The notes beneath the pieces were generated by a model. That model made no database searches. It worked only from the letters and a program-made list of their open reading frames with translations, and was not told the origin of the DNA. Of a DNA stretch of 64,000 nt, positions 25,726-38,337 are shown piece by piece. Position 1 is the first letter of the stretch; each line of letters begins with the position of its first letter. Both the position numbers and the translations under genes were made by a program. Origin of the DNA: Pithys albifrons albifrons (lineage: Eukaryota; Chordata; Aves; Passeriformes; Thamnophilidae); NCBI RefSeq assembly GCF_047495875.1, contig NC_092475.1:8956501-9020500 (forward strand). The letters run 5' to 3'.

Positions 25726-28700
25726 CTAAGGGAAAGATATTACAGTCATAAAACACAGCAGCAATTAAAGCAACAGGATGTATTAATACAAATAATTTCC
25801 AACAGGAAGTAAAGAACTAGATAACTAGAAAAAAAGTATGGCACAAATCTTGGGCCGTAAAGACTTACTGGGGGATTTGCTGATTGAAAAGACATTCATT
25901 ACATACACTAAAACATTGCTTACTGGGCTGGGAAATAAAGCTGGGACACAAGGATTCAGCCTAGATTTAAAATTCTGCTATTTCTTTTTCAGTAAGTAAA
26001 AGAATAGTATTTTTTATTACCATTTCCTGCAGGAAAACCCCTCAGATTATGAACAGAGCCTCCCACACATGCTCTTTCATGCAGAGTTCTTGCGGACTGG
26101 GTACCCAAGAATTTTTGGAAGAAAAACTTGTTCCTTGCTGTTGATATTCCAAATACAAGAACAATATTGCTGAAATTTCTGAGACAGCAGGGAGCAAAAA
26201 CATGGCTTCATCCTGGGATATTAGAAAGGATGGACATGGTTTTGTCTCAAACAAAGCAGCTGATGTTTGTCCAGGCCCCCTTAGCTAGAGGAAGCATTAC
26301 CATGTAGATTCTAAGTGGGGAGAAGTAAAAGTTAAGATACAATATTTGGGAATGGTCTTTTTTTGCCTCCCACCAGGGAAGTGGCAGGGGAGCTGCAAGC
26401 TTCCCATACCGTGGACCCTGCACCCCTGGCAAGTTCTAACCTTGATTTAACTCTATTCTACTTTAGATTTCAACGTTTTTCATTTCACAAGGCATGTGAA
26501 AGAATTCGGTGCTGCATGGCGGCAGTGGGCTCTTCTCTGGGCTTCATTCTCTCACCTCAATGCACCATCAGACTGAGCCCTCATCAGGCCCTCAGCCTTT
26601 TTTTTTCTTATCTGGCTCCTCACCATGTAACAACTCCAAGCAGTGCTGTTTGAAACATATGACACTCTGCACGTCTTCATGTGCCAACCGTTCTCCAAAG
26701 ATCCACTTGCTTGTTTTTATTTTAGGACATCAGATTAGCTGGGGAATGGACAGCTGAACAAACTCCCCTCTGCCAAGTGCAGCTACAAAGCACATGCACT
26801 GAGAAATCAATCTCAGGCCAAGAAGAAACAAGAGAGAGGACTCTGCCATTCAGAACCAATTTGTTACCACATATGGTCTTTAAAAAGAAAAGAGTAGAGG
26901 GCAGAGAAACAGAGTGCAGGTGATTGCCAGGTACCTGGATGCCCCTGGGTCTGCCCAAGCCCCCTGCTTATCCTGGCTGGGTAGCTGAGCCAGCACAGGT
27001 GGGTTCAGGTGATGCCTCCTCCTGGCATTCTTGCCTTGGAGCAGTTCTGGGTGCATTAGGGTCCAATCCCTCCTCCTCCTCACAACCCACACAGGGAGAC
27101 TGCTCAGAGCATCCCAAAGACAGCAACACATTCAGCTCTTGGCATTTCCCCACTTCCCACCCACGCTTGGCTTCTGCAGTTTGTCAAAAAGTCACGGATA
27201 TGCAGCAGGATGAATATATTCCTGTGGTAACTAAGCATTTCTCACCACTGTGAAGGAGAGTAATAGAGCCCCAGTGCTTACAGGCAAAAACAACTTTCAT
27301 AGAAGACAAAACAGCTCTTGTACACCAGAGCTCAAAACAATACAGGGGGGAATTTTTGATTTTCCTAAACTGTCATTTAGAAACAATCCATCATCCTTTA
27401 TTAAAGCTGTCAAGAGGGGGATGAGTTACCTCGAGGGACTCACGCTTTATGTGTAAATTGTGATGAGAACATGTTTATTGCTGTGCTACCTGCAGATGAT
27501 ACCGCAGCTTCCTGGTTTCCAAACAATCAGAGAGAATTAGAAAAGGAAGGAGAGATTTGCACAACTGGATTTAACTCACTCTGAACTTTTGGGCAGCCTT
27601 GCAGAGCGAGTGTGTCCATGCACACACAGGGCAGGTATACGAGCAGGGAGAAGAGGGTGGAAATGTAGGGGTGAGAGGATGGGGAATGACTCTAACTTTC
27701 AACAAAGACTACACCTACCACGGTGGATTTTGCACTGTTGTTTTCTAGAATATATTTTTGTCATTTTAGCTGAGCTACCCAAGTTCAGGCATCCTTACAG
27801 GCCACTGCAGGCTGGCTCCCTCTGCCCAGGGGATTTTCCAGAAGAAGGATTGTAGTGCAGAGACAGAAACTAAACTTCCTGATTTTTGTACCTGCATACT
27901 TAAATACTTGCCAGAGTGCTTAAGTCTGGTATTTCCTATAAACTAAAGTTCAACAGGCCTCACAACTCAGGTTTTTCTCTTCTCAGCCCCTGCCATTGTA
28001 TCCTGACCAAGGAGTATCACTTGAGCACAGTTTGTCTAAACTGAGATCAAACAAACTCTTTTTCTTGCTCTACTGCACCACAATCAAAGAATGGAAACCC
28101 CTCCCCAGGGTACACTTTGAGAGCTACCAAGCTCACTGTGCCTTGGCAGCTCAGTGTCGTTACAGCAGAATAATTACAGATAAGGACTAACAAACAACCA
28201 AAGACAGTAAACACTTGGAACTTCTTCCCAGCTGAACAAGGATGAAAAACTGGGAGAAAAAAAAATCAATTATCTGCATGGAAAAGAAAGTTCTGAAAGA
28301 TTCAAGTTCAGCATTATTTCATTTCAACATCAGCCTTTCTCTTGGGGACTGCTATAGTTCAGTCTCAGTTCCACTGCACAGGACTGGAAAGACTGTGTTT
28401 TCAATGATGAACCCTCAGTTCAAATGGCAGGAAAACAAACAAGTGCCACAGGCAATGAAGGCAAAGATAAACCATCTCACTCCACGAGCAAAGAATGAGG
28501 CCAGTTAGTTACATTCTCTGTGAACATCCTTGCAGAATTCAGCAGTTCAGAACGCAAATCAGAAGTGGCCCAAAACATTTGCTTTTCCTCCCTACGTTGT
28601 TGGTAAGAAATAAACACTTCCATAATAAAATGAATTCTGCCACATGCTATTTCAGTTTTGCATCAGTAAATTTTACACTCAAGAAACTGGAAAATTATCA

Positions 28701-31620
28701 ACAGACATTGTATACTGGCATTATCAGTTCAGCCCTATTCCCCATGCAACTATTTTTTCCCAAATGCTTTCCCAGGTAATAGCACTTCTTGCAATATTCA
28801 GAGATAGCTTGGAATGACATTTGAAAGCAGGGCTATGTGGAATGGGGCATGCCTAGAAAGCCTCTTGGTAAGCAATGGACATAAATGCCTGGCCCCCTCC
28901 CATATCTGAGTGGATACTGACCATTTCCACAGGTGTTTCGCTTTCAGATATATTGGCTTTTTTCCCTGACCTTTGAATACAGCCCATGATCTCAAACTCA
29001 GGCTGATTTTACATTTCCAATACTGTAGAGATGTGCAAGCAAGCGATTTTTTCCATCTGAGTTGGTAGCTCAATGTCAAGTAATTGCATTCAAACTTCTC
29101 CTTGCAAATCAGAAACAAGCCTAGGATCTCTCCCTTTGGATCTTCTCCATATGGAATACAGTTCACATCTGTGTTCAATCAAGCCAGTTGCTAAATGTCA
29201 CAATGCCCTCATTCACAGGTAGCTTAAAGAACATTTAGCTCATAATAAAACAATCTGGACTCTAAAGCAGAACAGCTCTTCAGATGTACAGTACTGTAAG
29301 TGTTCCTGCAAAGTACGTATATCACAAACACACTTGCATGGAAAGACACCCCATAAAAGGTGTGCATATGCTGGGCATGTTCAGTGCCATGATTTTCTCT
29401 TGATAAGTAGATGTGGCCCTTCTCTCCATCAGTGTCCAAGGGCAACATGCACAGAGAAACTCTTTGTGAGCTGATTGATGTTATATTCCTGTTCTCATAC
29501 AGATGGATTTCATTTGCTATTTTCCCTTCATTCACTTTTTAACTCAAATATTTTAAAAATCTATGCCATGGTCAATGACAATCTCAATGGTGCGTGATCT
29601 GGCCTGTGTTCCTGCCAAAACTTTCATGCCAGCTTCTCAACCTCTCAGTTTCTACATCTGTCTTTCAGTCTCTAAAATAACTGCCTTTCTTCTCCTCCTT
29701 GCCAGGGTATGAGCAAGTAAAGAAAAGACGGGAATATTCATTATTATTTCCAGTATATTCAGAACTAAGCTCTAGCATTGCTAAAGAAAGTTTTCTTTCA
29801 GCTCATGAAGATCCAATATGATACAGGAGTACCAGTGTCTTAGGGAGAGGTGATTATGGAGACAGGATGGGCCTGTGGTATAGCTTAAAATCAAGCAAGC
29901 TTTGAAAACAGATTTGTGCCCTTGCTTCACACAGGTCAGAAAGGTCCTGACATCAGGGAGGTGTTCTCCAAGTCTCCTGCACTGCTCAAGAGAGAATAAG
30001 CTGCTGTATTTAGAAGAACAGATAGTTTGCTCTTCCAGCGCTCAGTGAAATACTCAACAGCCAGAGGAGTGGGTACCAGGTTCAACACAGAAGGACAGTG
30101 TCAGTGTGTATCACAGCTCTCTGGGCAAACAGCAGCAACTGAGTCCAGGAACACTTAAAAGATGGAACACTGAGGATGGCTACCATGGGCATTTCTGAAT
30201 ATGTTTGTGTCATGGTTTAATCCCCCCAAAATACAGAATCATGGACCTTAGATCCAAGTGTTTCCTCTCACTTGTAGGTGAATCACACAGTGGTCCCATA
30301 GAGAGTTCTCTCAAAGGATTAGCTGATCATTTAGGACTAATAAAATAAATGCCTGCAGGGGTCAGCTGATTTCCATGGTATTTTACAAGACTGCATATAA
30401 TGGCTTGTGCACTCTTACATCAGCAAGCTGGTTTTCTACAGGAAGCAAAGCTGACTGTGAGTGATGCAAGCAAAGGCCTCACTCTACCTCCCTGCAGGGT
30501 GTGCATTACTCTGTGCTGGGAAGAACATCTGGCTGAAGACTTGCATGGTCATTCAGAGAGGTTATTTGCAGTGCTTTAGCTCTCTGACAAGCTAATGTTT
30601 CCTGCAGTAAATACCGCCTTCTCCAAGCTGCTACTTTTTTAGTGAGAGGTTAAGCACTCATCAAAATTACCTCCCACCAGCTATACTCCAGTGCCTTGTA
30701 AGGTTCCAAATCTTACAACATCTGCCTGCATTTACTGGGCAAGAAGACTCATAAAATGCATGGCTGTCAGCAGTGGAGGCATTTCAAGACTATCTGACCT
30801 GTTAGAGGAGAACAAAAACTGAACCCATATGTACTTTGCAGCATATTGCTCAACTGTTTGCCATTAGCTGTAATGAACCCTTCCTCAAAACATCTTATAT
30901 TTCTGTCTGGAAGGGCTCAGACAGTGCAGAGAAGAGCACACTATATTAACCTAGATGAAAAGCATGATTCTACAATGTTACAGCACTTGACATCAGCAGT
31001 GTCTGTTAAAGGACATTGCTCCCAGAAGCATATGAACATCTCCTGCACATAATACTCTCAGACACACGACACATTCAAAGCATGTCCATTTGTCTCCCAC
31101 CACAATCCCATGCAGTCCTGAGAGTCTGACCAGGTGTTTGAGGGCACTCTAAATGGTGATATAAAACACATTTCACAGTACAGTTTTTCTGAGTCAAAGC
31201 TCTTCCCCTGCTGCTCCTCCTGGGAGTACTCAGCCCACAGAGCCTCAAAGAGCTTTAATAAGTGATGACCAGAGCAGTTTTAAGGGCCTGGCTTTTACCA
31301 TCCTTTTGAGCCTGGTCACCTGTACAGCTCAATCCAGCTCAACAATGGTGTTGAAAGTGCTGGGATGGTTTATAATTATTCTCAGGATCTGAATCATGGG
31401 AAACCAGTTAGATTTTATTGTCCTTTGGGAAAGTGTTTTTAACCACTTCTATGAAATGATGCTGCAGCTATAGAAGGAAATCATTCTGGACTGTCTTCCA
31501 AAACAAATCACAAGGCAATGTTTTGGGCCAAAAAGTGAACACACTTACAATAAGGATGCAGACTGTTTCCATGCAATCCCCCTTGTTAAAGAAAACAACC
31601 AGCAAACCTGACTTTATTTG

Positions 31621-31640
31621 GGTGACTCCATGGAGTCACC
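31621..31640. repeat. Perfect 20-bp palindrome
   Basis: The sequence GGTGACTCCATGGAGTCACC equals its own reverse complement over all 20 positions. It carries two inverted TGACTC half-sites of the bZIP (AP-1/MAF-like) type, separated by CATG. Its function is unknown, and no copy was noticed elsewhere in the window. Confidence 0.7.
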
Positions 31641-34600
31641 GAACAGTAAAGATTCCTCCAGATGCAGTTTCATCCGGGACTCAATCCTACTCTGACAGAT
31701 AACAAGACATGATAAAGAAAAGCTGGATTTGCCACCTCCCATGCTGATTAGTGGCCAAGAGACTCCAGTTTCTAGCTCAGCATAAAAATCTAACTACCTT
31801 TATGACATCACCTGTCATGCAATTGGGGATAAAAATATGCCTGTCAGCAAAGCTATGTATTTAGCAATTCTCTTCCTCTTGAGCTGAGTAAATCCCTAAA
31901 TACCAGTGGAAAAGTGGGAACTGGGCAGCATGTTTCTGCTCTTTGACCCACTACGTAGGATCCCTGTAAGTCTCAACTGAACACTCAAGAGCCAGGCTCT
32001 TCCAGCCCCTCTGTGCACTGTTCCAGTACTGCAATGCCTCCAGGAGAAGAGCCAGAACAGTGGCCAACAGAGGATGCTCAGAGGAAAGTGTAAGAAAAGC
32101 AAAAGTAGAGTGATCTTTGCCCTGGTACTGCCTTGTCAGCTTCAATCAATCTGCCAGTTACAGCCTTTCTAAGTCCAGTTTATATCCTCCTCTTTTCATC
32201 TTTAATAACTGCCAATGGACTCTTCTTCAGACACTGCAGGTGTTCTTGTAGATCTGGAGGTCATAGTATTGTAGTGCTGAAGTGTCACTGTTTAAACCCT
32301 GCCAATATAAAGGACATCCAAATTACATATAAAAAGGCCCATACAAGTGTTACCCTATGCCAGCACAGCAGTTCAGAACCTCCTGAGCTACACAGCCTGT
32401 GCTGACCGAAGCAGGGTCAGACTGTACTTGTCCACAAATGTCATCCCAGTCTCTCATTGTGTGATTACATTCTATTTTTGCCACGAGAGCATTACCTCAC
32501 ACACTGCTTGGAAATGGGATACAACAAAAGCAGTACCATTACTGCACAGCATCATGAATCTGATGTTTCCTAACTTTCAAGTGCTTAACTATGCGGGTAT
32601 GGTATTTCTTGACACAGAATTTTATGTGTAATTCTACACTAGCTCTTTTATTGCCTTCTAGATATTTTCAAGAAAACATCATTAGGTATACTGAATCAAT
32701 TATTCAGTGAAGCTTCTATAACATTTTAGCATATTCTTTGCCACCTGCACTATAAGCTGAATAATCAAGGCCAAGTTTGTAATTTCCCAAGCCGTCACCA
32801 TCCTATGCTTTTGGACTTTTTTACATCCTATGGAAGTGATGAAATTAAAATCCACAAACAGAAGTCTCTGTGACATCCAAACATATCTGTGTTTTCTATG
32901 CTGATTTCGCTCATTAACCATGTTTTGAGTATTCTATCTGACCTCCACAAAGGCTTCCAAGATAGTCAAGAAGCAGATTAGGGAAATATCACTTCTTTCT
33001 TCTCTGTTGGCTCCCACTTCCTCATCACAGCCCACAAAAATTGTATTTTCCTTATCCAGCCCCTTTGCTATTGCTCCCTGCCTTATTCTTTCTCACTCAC
33101 GACTGCCATGCCTGGTCCCACCTCCCCAGTGTCATTCCTGCAAGCCTGATGACAGTCAGGCATACAAAACTCAAGCAGACACAAGATACCTCCAAAGTAA
33201 GTGTTCTGTCTTAGAGAAGACACCTATTTTTGACGGTTGCAGTTAATATTTAATATCCATTAAATGGCAACAGTTAGAGCAGAGCTTTCCTCTTGGGCAG
33301 CAGTAGCACAGACCCTTGCAGTTCACAGGGCATCACTGTCAACACCTTTGCCTCTCCCTGTGACTTCCCTCTCTTGTAAGATAGCTCGTTTTAAAACAAA
33401 GTAAATGCAGTACAGTCAGCCCCTGGTGTTTAAAAATCTTTGAAAGGGAGACTGTGCTGTTATGCTAAGGAACCTTGTATTTACAGTGTAAAAAGTGAGG
33501 TCTGACCCCTCCTGAAGAGAGGCCTCTCCCTGTTGAACTCACCACAGAGTGGAGCACAGCTTTCCTGCCATGGCTGTAGACTGCAATTAATGCAAACCAG
33601 CTGTGAAGCAGAAGCTTTTGAAAGAGGTTACTGGTTTTCTACTGAGGTTTTAATTTTATGAATCTAAGGCATCTGAGTGACAGTTTGCTGAGAACATGCT
33701 CTCATTTTCCCTTATTTTCCAGGACTTCATATGGATTCACTATCTGTAGGCTGAAGTGTGATCCATGTTTCTCAGGTGTAGATTGAAATTTCACCACTAT
33801 TTTCATCACCAAGTATTAAAAAACCCCTGAGCTTAAAATTAAACATGCACTTCCTTTGCAAAATTCATGCAGGCGGAGGTAAGTATTCATGCCAAATAGC
33901 TATTTATGACCTCATTAAATTTGTAGCACACAAAATGGTACACAATTCCAAGAAATTCAGGTATCTCTTGGAAAAAAATTCCCTAGATTATCCAGATATC
34001 AACAAAGGTCAAAATGTTTCCAGCACAAGAAAACATTTTAATTTATTAATTATTCAGAACTTACTTGGTCTCAGGCCAGGAAAACAATCCATGACCAATT
34101 CATCCCACAGACATAAGTAACATATATAACTAGTCCATTTAAAATCAGTATTGCACAGAAGAAATGCTGCTTTCACTGCATAGGTCTTTGGTCCCAAATT
34201 TATGTCTGTACCAAACTCGGTACTGCTTTGCAATTCCTTGGCAAAGGAAAGTTATCCCAGTTACATAACTGAATTTTCCTTTGTAATGTAAAAAGTATTT
34301 TGTGGGTACATAGATTTGGATATTAAAAAACCCAAAAAAGCAGTCAAATCTTTCCCTGCCCAATGACAGTACCCACAGTGGTCTTTGGCCATTTTTAACT
34401 GTTGTGCAACTTCATAGCTTCATACCAGCTGTCATTTGAGCAATAATAACTGAAGAGCAAGGCATTGTCTAGGAATTAATGACAAGCTGAGAAGAGATGG
34501 CCTGATGTGCAATAAAGAGGTAACACATGCTCATGGAACCACAGGAAACACTCTATAAGATGGCTGCTATTGCACTCCCTGCATAACTGGTGGGTTTCTG

Positions 34601-36263
34601 TGTTAGTTAATATGCTGGCACAGCTTTCTCTTTGTATTTTACATAGCTTACTAAATGGTAGAAGTTTCTTTTATTCCAAAGATTTCTCTGCCACCCTCAG
34701 CAACAAGCAGTTTCCTCAACTACCAGTTAAGACAGTGAGCGTTTTGGGGCAGAACTGGAATATAACCTTTGTGTCTCATGTTTCATTCTTATCACTGAAT
34801 GATAATTTCACCAGAAGTCTGAGAAAATCACTAACTTTCTAATACCAAGCTCAGGGTGTTTGGCTATTTGGTGCTGTAATTGTAATCCGCTTACATCAGG
34901 ACTGATTAAGAAATGGCACAGACCCTGAAGCAACATTTATTTACTAGCATTACAGATTTATCACTTTGAAGATAAAATTCTAATGCAAGCTGGTACCTCC
35001 TCTCACAATTTGTGACTCGAAAGTGCCATCCCCAGATTGGCTACATACATATTTAAAATATCTTCATTATGAAACAAGTAATTTAATATTTTTAAAAAAT
35101 AAATACTGACATGAAACAACATTGTACACAGCACTGGTTTAAAAAAAAAAAGATAAAAAGTCACTTCGTCAGAGCAAATAAGTGAATATCAGATTTCAGT
35201 CTGAATGTTACTCGAAATCTGATGATATACTATTACATTAATCATTACATGGTGATTAAAATCATTATTTCAATCTGCATTACCTTTGCAATATAGTTTC
35301 ATGTCATTTTTATGAGCTATGGAACTTGCCAATCTCATCTTTTATATAAATATATGTGTGTGACACATTGCATTAGCTATTTGGCTTATAAACTCCTCCA
35401 CATTTAATTTATTTTCATGCTAGGGAAGCATGAAAATAGATTTCCCCTTCTGGCTGGCTGTAAAATAGCTCTTTTTCTTTACCACTCAATAACCAGAAGA
35501 ACGTTCTATCCTTGTTCTTGCTTTTTAGTGGATCCTGTTCTCAAGAACCAGGACACAGCTGATAGTTGAAGATGAAAAGCTGAATGCCCCTTTACACCTG
35601 TATCACCTGTGTCTGCAATGCAAACAACAGACCTGAACAGAGAGCAGAATGTGGTGTCAGAAGTGCCACATTTCTGACCACAGCCACTGGGGAGGGAAGG
35701 CTGGTGCCAAACAAACACAAGAGGAAACATCCAGCACCAACTATGTTGGCATTTAGTGAAGGAAAACATTTGCCCTAGAGCCCTGTGAGACGAAGGTTTG
35801 TCACTCAAGAGGTCACTTATCCCTTGGGGATTGGTGTAAGACACCTACAATGGTAGAACATCTTACAATTTGCTGCTGGACCACAGAAGTCATATCTGAG
35901 GGGACAGTGAGGAGAGAGTCACAAGCTGCACGATGTGACCACCTGCACCCACCTGCAGGTGAGTTCACCACATTGCTCTGGGAGCTGGTCCTCAACAGAG
36001 GCAAACAATACAAAGTTATTTCACTCGTGTACTTGAGTTATTACCACCCTACAATACTTGAAGAGAATAGCTTAAGAAAAGAGTTTTCTCCTTACACTTT
36101 AAAATACAAAACTGAGCACCACACACTGCTGGAGATATCTTTCCTTGCTGATCCCCTGCATGTCACCCTCTTCATGATGCCTCTTTCCTCTTGATGCAAC
36201 TAACATTTTGTTCTTGAAGCAAACAAGTTTGACTCAAAGCCCCCTGAATTTTTTTTATAAAAA

Positions 36264-36374
36264 TGTGCTAACAATGCCAAGGTTACAGGTTCTATCCCAG
36301 CATGGGCTATTTGCTTAAGAGTTGGACTTGATGATCCTTGTGGGTCCCTTTGAACTCAGAATACTCTGTAATTT
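36264..36374 (+). mobile_element. tRNA-Ile-derived SINE with CR1-type tail (TguSINE1-like), 5'-truncated
   Basis: The first part (GTGCTAACAATGCCAAGGTT, then ACAGGTTCTATCCC and ATGGGCTA) follows the anticodon arm, variable loop, T arm and 3' end of tRNA-Ile, with a degenerate B box GGTTCTATCC. The second part (GAGTTGGACTTGATGATCC, then TGTGGGTCCCTTTGAACTCA) is the conserved 3' tail of avian CR1 retrotransposons, ending in the usual ATACTCTGTAATTT region. The tRNA head plus CR1 tail is the layout I recall for TguSINE1 of zebra finch. The D-arm half of the head is missing, and several diverged positions suggest an old insertion. Alternatively it could be a CR1 fragment alone, but the tRNA resemblance argues against that. 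Confidence 0.82.
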
Positions 36375-38220
36375 AAGATTATCAATAGCAACCTGCCCTT
36401 ATCAGCTGGTTTAGCCCACTGCCAGCAACCGGGTGACCAACAGGACTGCTGTGAACTTGGCAAAGTCTCAGTGGTCCTGGAGCTGGCAGGCAGGGAGAGC
36501 TGCTTGCTCTCATTAGGGAGACAGAGTGATCAGCTCCCCACCCCCAAATGCTGTGCGTGGGAAAGCACTGAGCCCACATTCCTCAGTAGCACTCAGCACA
36601 GGAAGGCTCCTGCCTGCTCTCTCAAACCTTTCACTAGCACTCAGCAAGGTAAATAAACCATATGGTCAGGGAGCTTCAGACTGCTCCTCTCATGAGCAAA
36701 GAGAAGGGTGGAAATATCCTTGTTTACAGGAAGACACATTTGCTCTTGCTCCCTGTGCCTTGCAGTGAGCACCTGCCACTTGCAGAAACTGTTTTCCTCT
36801 GTTTTCTTTTGCATTAAAGGCTTAGTGAGCTGACTGAAATGATCTTCTTGGAACAAATATCTGAAAAGAAGTGATTTCACCAAGTACCACAGCATTGCCC
36901 TAGGGAATGTTCATGCTCATACACATAATTCTTCTCAGCATGTTTTGGGACAACACGTGGTGGTGTCACTATTGTTTTCAAGTGTAGTATTTTCAAGTGC
37001 TGATGCACAAAATTTGTTTCTCTCAACCTCTTGACCGAACAAAGGGCCCACCTTAGAAACCTCAGTCCCAAGAAAGTCAAGAGTCTGCCTTCTCAAACAG
37101 CTCAGTAAGCTAAGAGAGAGCACATGTGGGACAGGTGAAACATGTAGGAGTCACTGTGACAAAAAACCCCAAATCCACAGGCTACCTTTTTGATTTCTTT
37201 TTGTGCCACACCCAACCCAGGCGTCTCCAGCATGTGCCATGAGGTATCCAAACTCCCAAAATCACTTTAGTGTTAGAGATAAGTGCTCTGACAAAGCTGG
37301 CATGTGCAGTCTCAGAAGAGGGTCAACTCTTAAAAGTCTTCAGCTTTCTTAAGTAATTTCTAGAATAAAATGGATTTTAGCTTGTTTCCCAGTTTTCGTA
37401 ACTGTTTAGGATTTTAGTTGCTCTCGGACTTAAAATCAAAGTGGATGTCTGAGTCCACCTTTTACTTTCAAGACTGAGAATTAAAAGAATTGACAGAGAC
37501 AGTATTGCAAGGGTAATGACACAAAAGGGCATTTCACCCAAAATTCCCAACAATATCAAAAAGCAAAATGACAGACACAGCTTATACAAGAACTTGGGAA
37601 AGCCATGTAATTCCTCTTCGGTTTTCCAGCCCTTGGAAAATCTCTGAAGAAGGACAAAGCCAAGACAGAGGTTTATCCTCATGTGCATTTGCCTTTCCTG
37701 CAGCAGAGTCACTCCTGGGGTTTTTTTTGTAACAATATCAGCTTTTTAAAAAACACTTAGTGGAGAGAGAATGCAGCAATTTCACCACTGAGTAGTTTGC
37801 TCAGGTCAACATAAGGCAGAAAGAAGCATAATACTGACAGTACTGTTTGAATGAAGTGTAAAACCACCTTTGTTATGCTTCCACTCAGAATGCAGGAATT
37901 CACGCTAACACAAAAATGCCAGGTATGCAGTCACAGAACTAATTAAAAAAAAGAAAACACAGTTTCTGCAAAAAGACAAAGCTTATATTGATCTTATGTG
38001 AATTTTTTCGAGGGTATGATACTGTAATCCAGTCCCTCAGTCACAAATCAATGCCTTGATGAGCAAAACAGATCTAACATAGACTTACCTCCTTCCCCAT
38101 GCTGACTGCCTACACCTAAAAGCTTTCCCCAGTAATTTCAGAAAGAGAATTGGTCCACCATGGGGGTGTGAGATTCTGAGCACCCACAGCTCCTCCTGCC
38201 AGGCACTGAGCTGCACTCAC

Positions 38221-38337
38221 CGTGCATCTGGTACGTGTATGGGGCTTGTCCTGCTGTCGGGGTACTGAAACTGGATCCATAGCTGAGAAACCCACTCTGT
38301 CCAGGGGAATGGCTCAGGCTGTCCTCTGTTTTAATGC
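38221..38337 (-). CDS. EYA2: EYA2 coding exon 4 ([17 protein letters not shown])
   Basis: The exon is 117 nt, in phase 1 and out phase 1, with donor GTGAGT. It encodes residues 102-139: [38 protein letters not shown]. The KTED motif and the [10 protein letters not shown] block are strongly conserved in EYA2. The acceptor is relatively weak (CCTGAAG, with a broken pyrimidine tract). Because both ends are phase 1, skipping it would keep the frame and remove 39 residues of the transactivation region. Whether it is skipped cannot be told from the sequence. Confidence 0.96.

Larger units (their letters stand above)
25726..38220 (-). other. EYA2: EYA2 intron (12.5 kb)
   Basis: This is the largest complete intron in the window, GT-AG, phase 1, splitting the Gly140 codon. 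It contains a SINE-like insertion (36264-36374) and a perfect 20-bp palindrome (31621-31640), both listed separately. The rest is unique sequence with no gene. Confidence 0.9.

Noticed and set aside
30208..30230. TGTCATGGTTTAATCCCC, resembling the start of passerine ERV LTRs
   Set aside because: The resemblance covers only about 18 bases. What follows does not look like an LTR, and there is no matching end, target duplication or second copy.
35340..35365. AT/GT microsatellite-like tract
   Set aside because: It is too short and impure to call a microsatellite. Similar short tracts at about 38470 and 52840 were dropped for the same reason.
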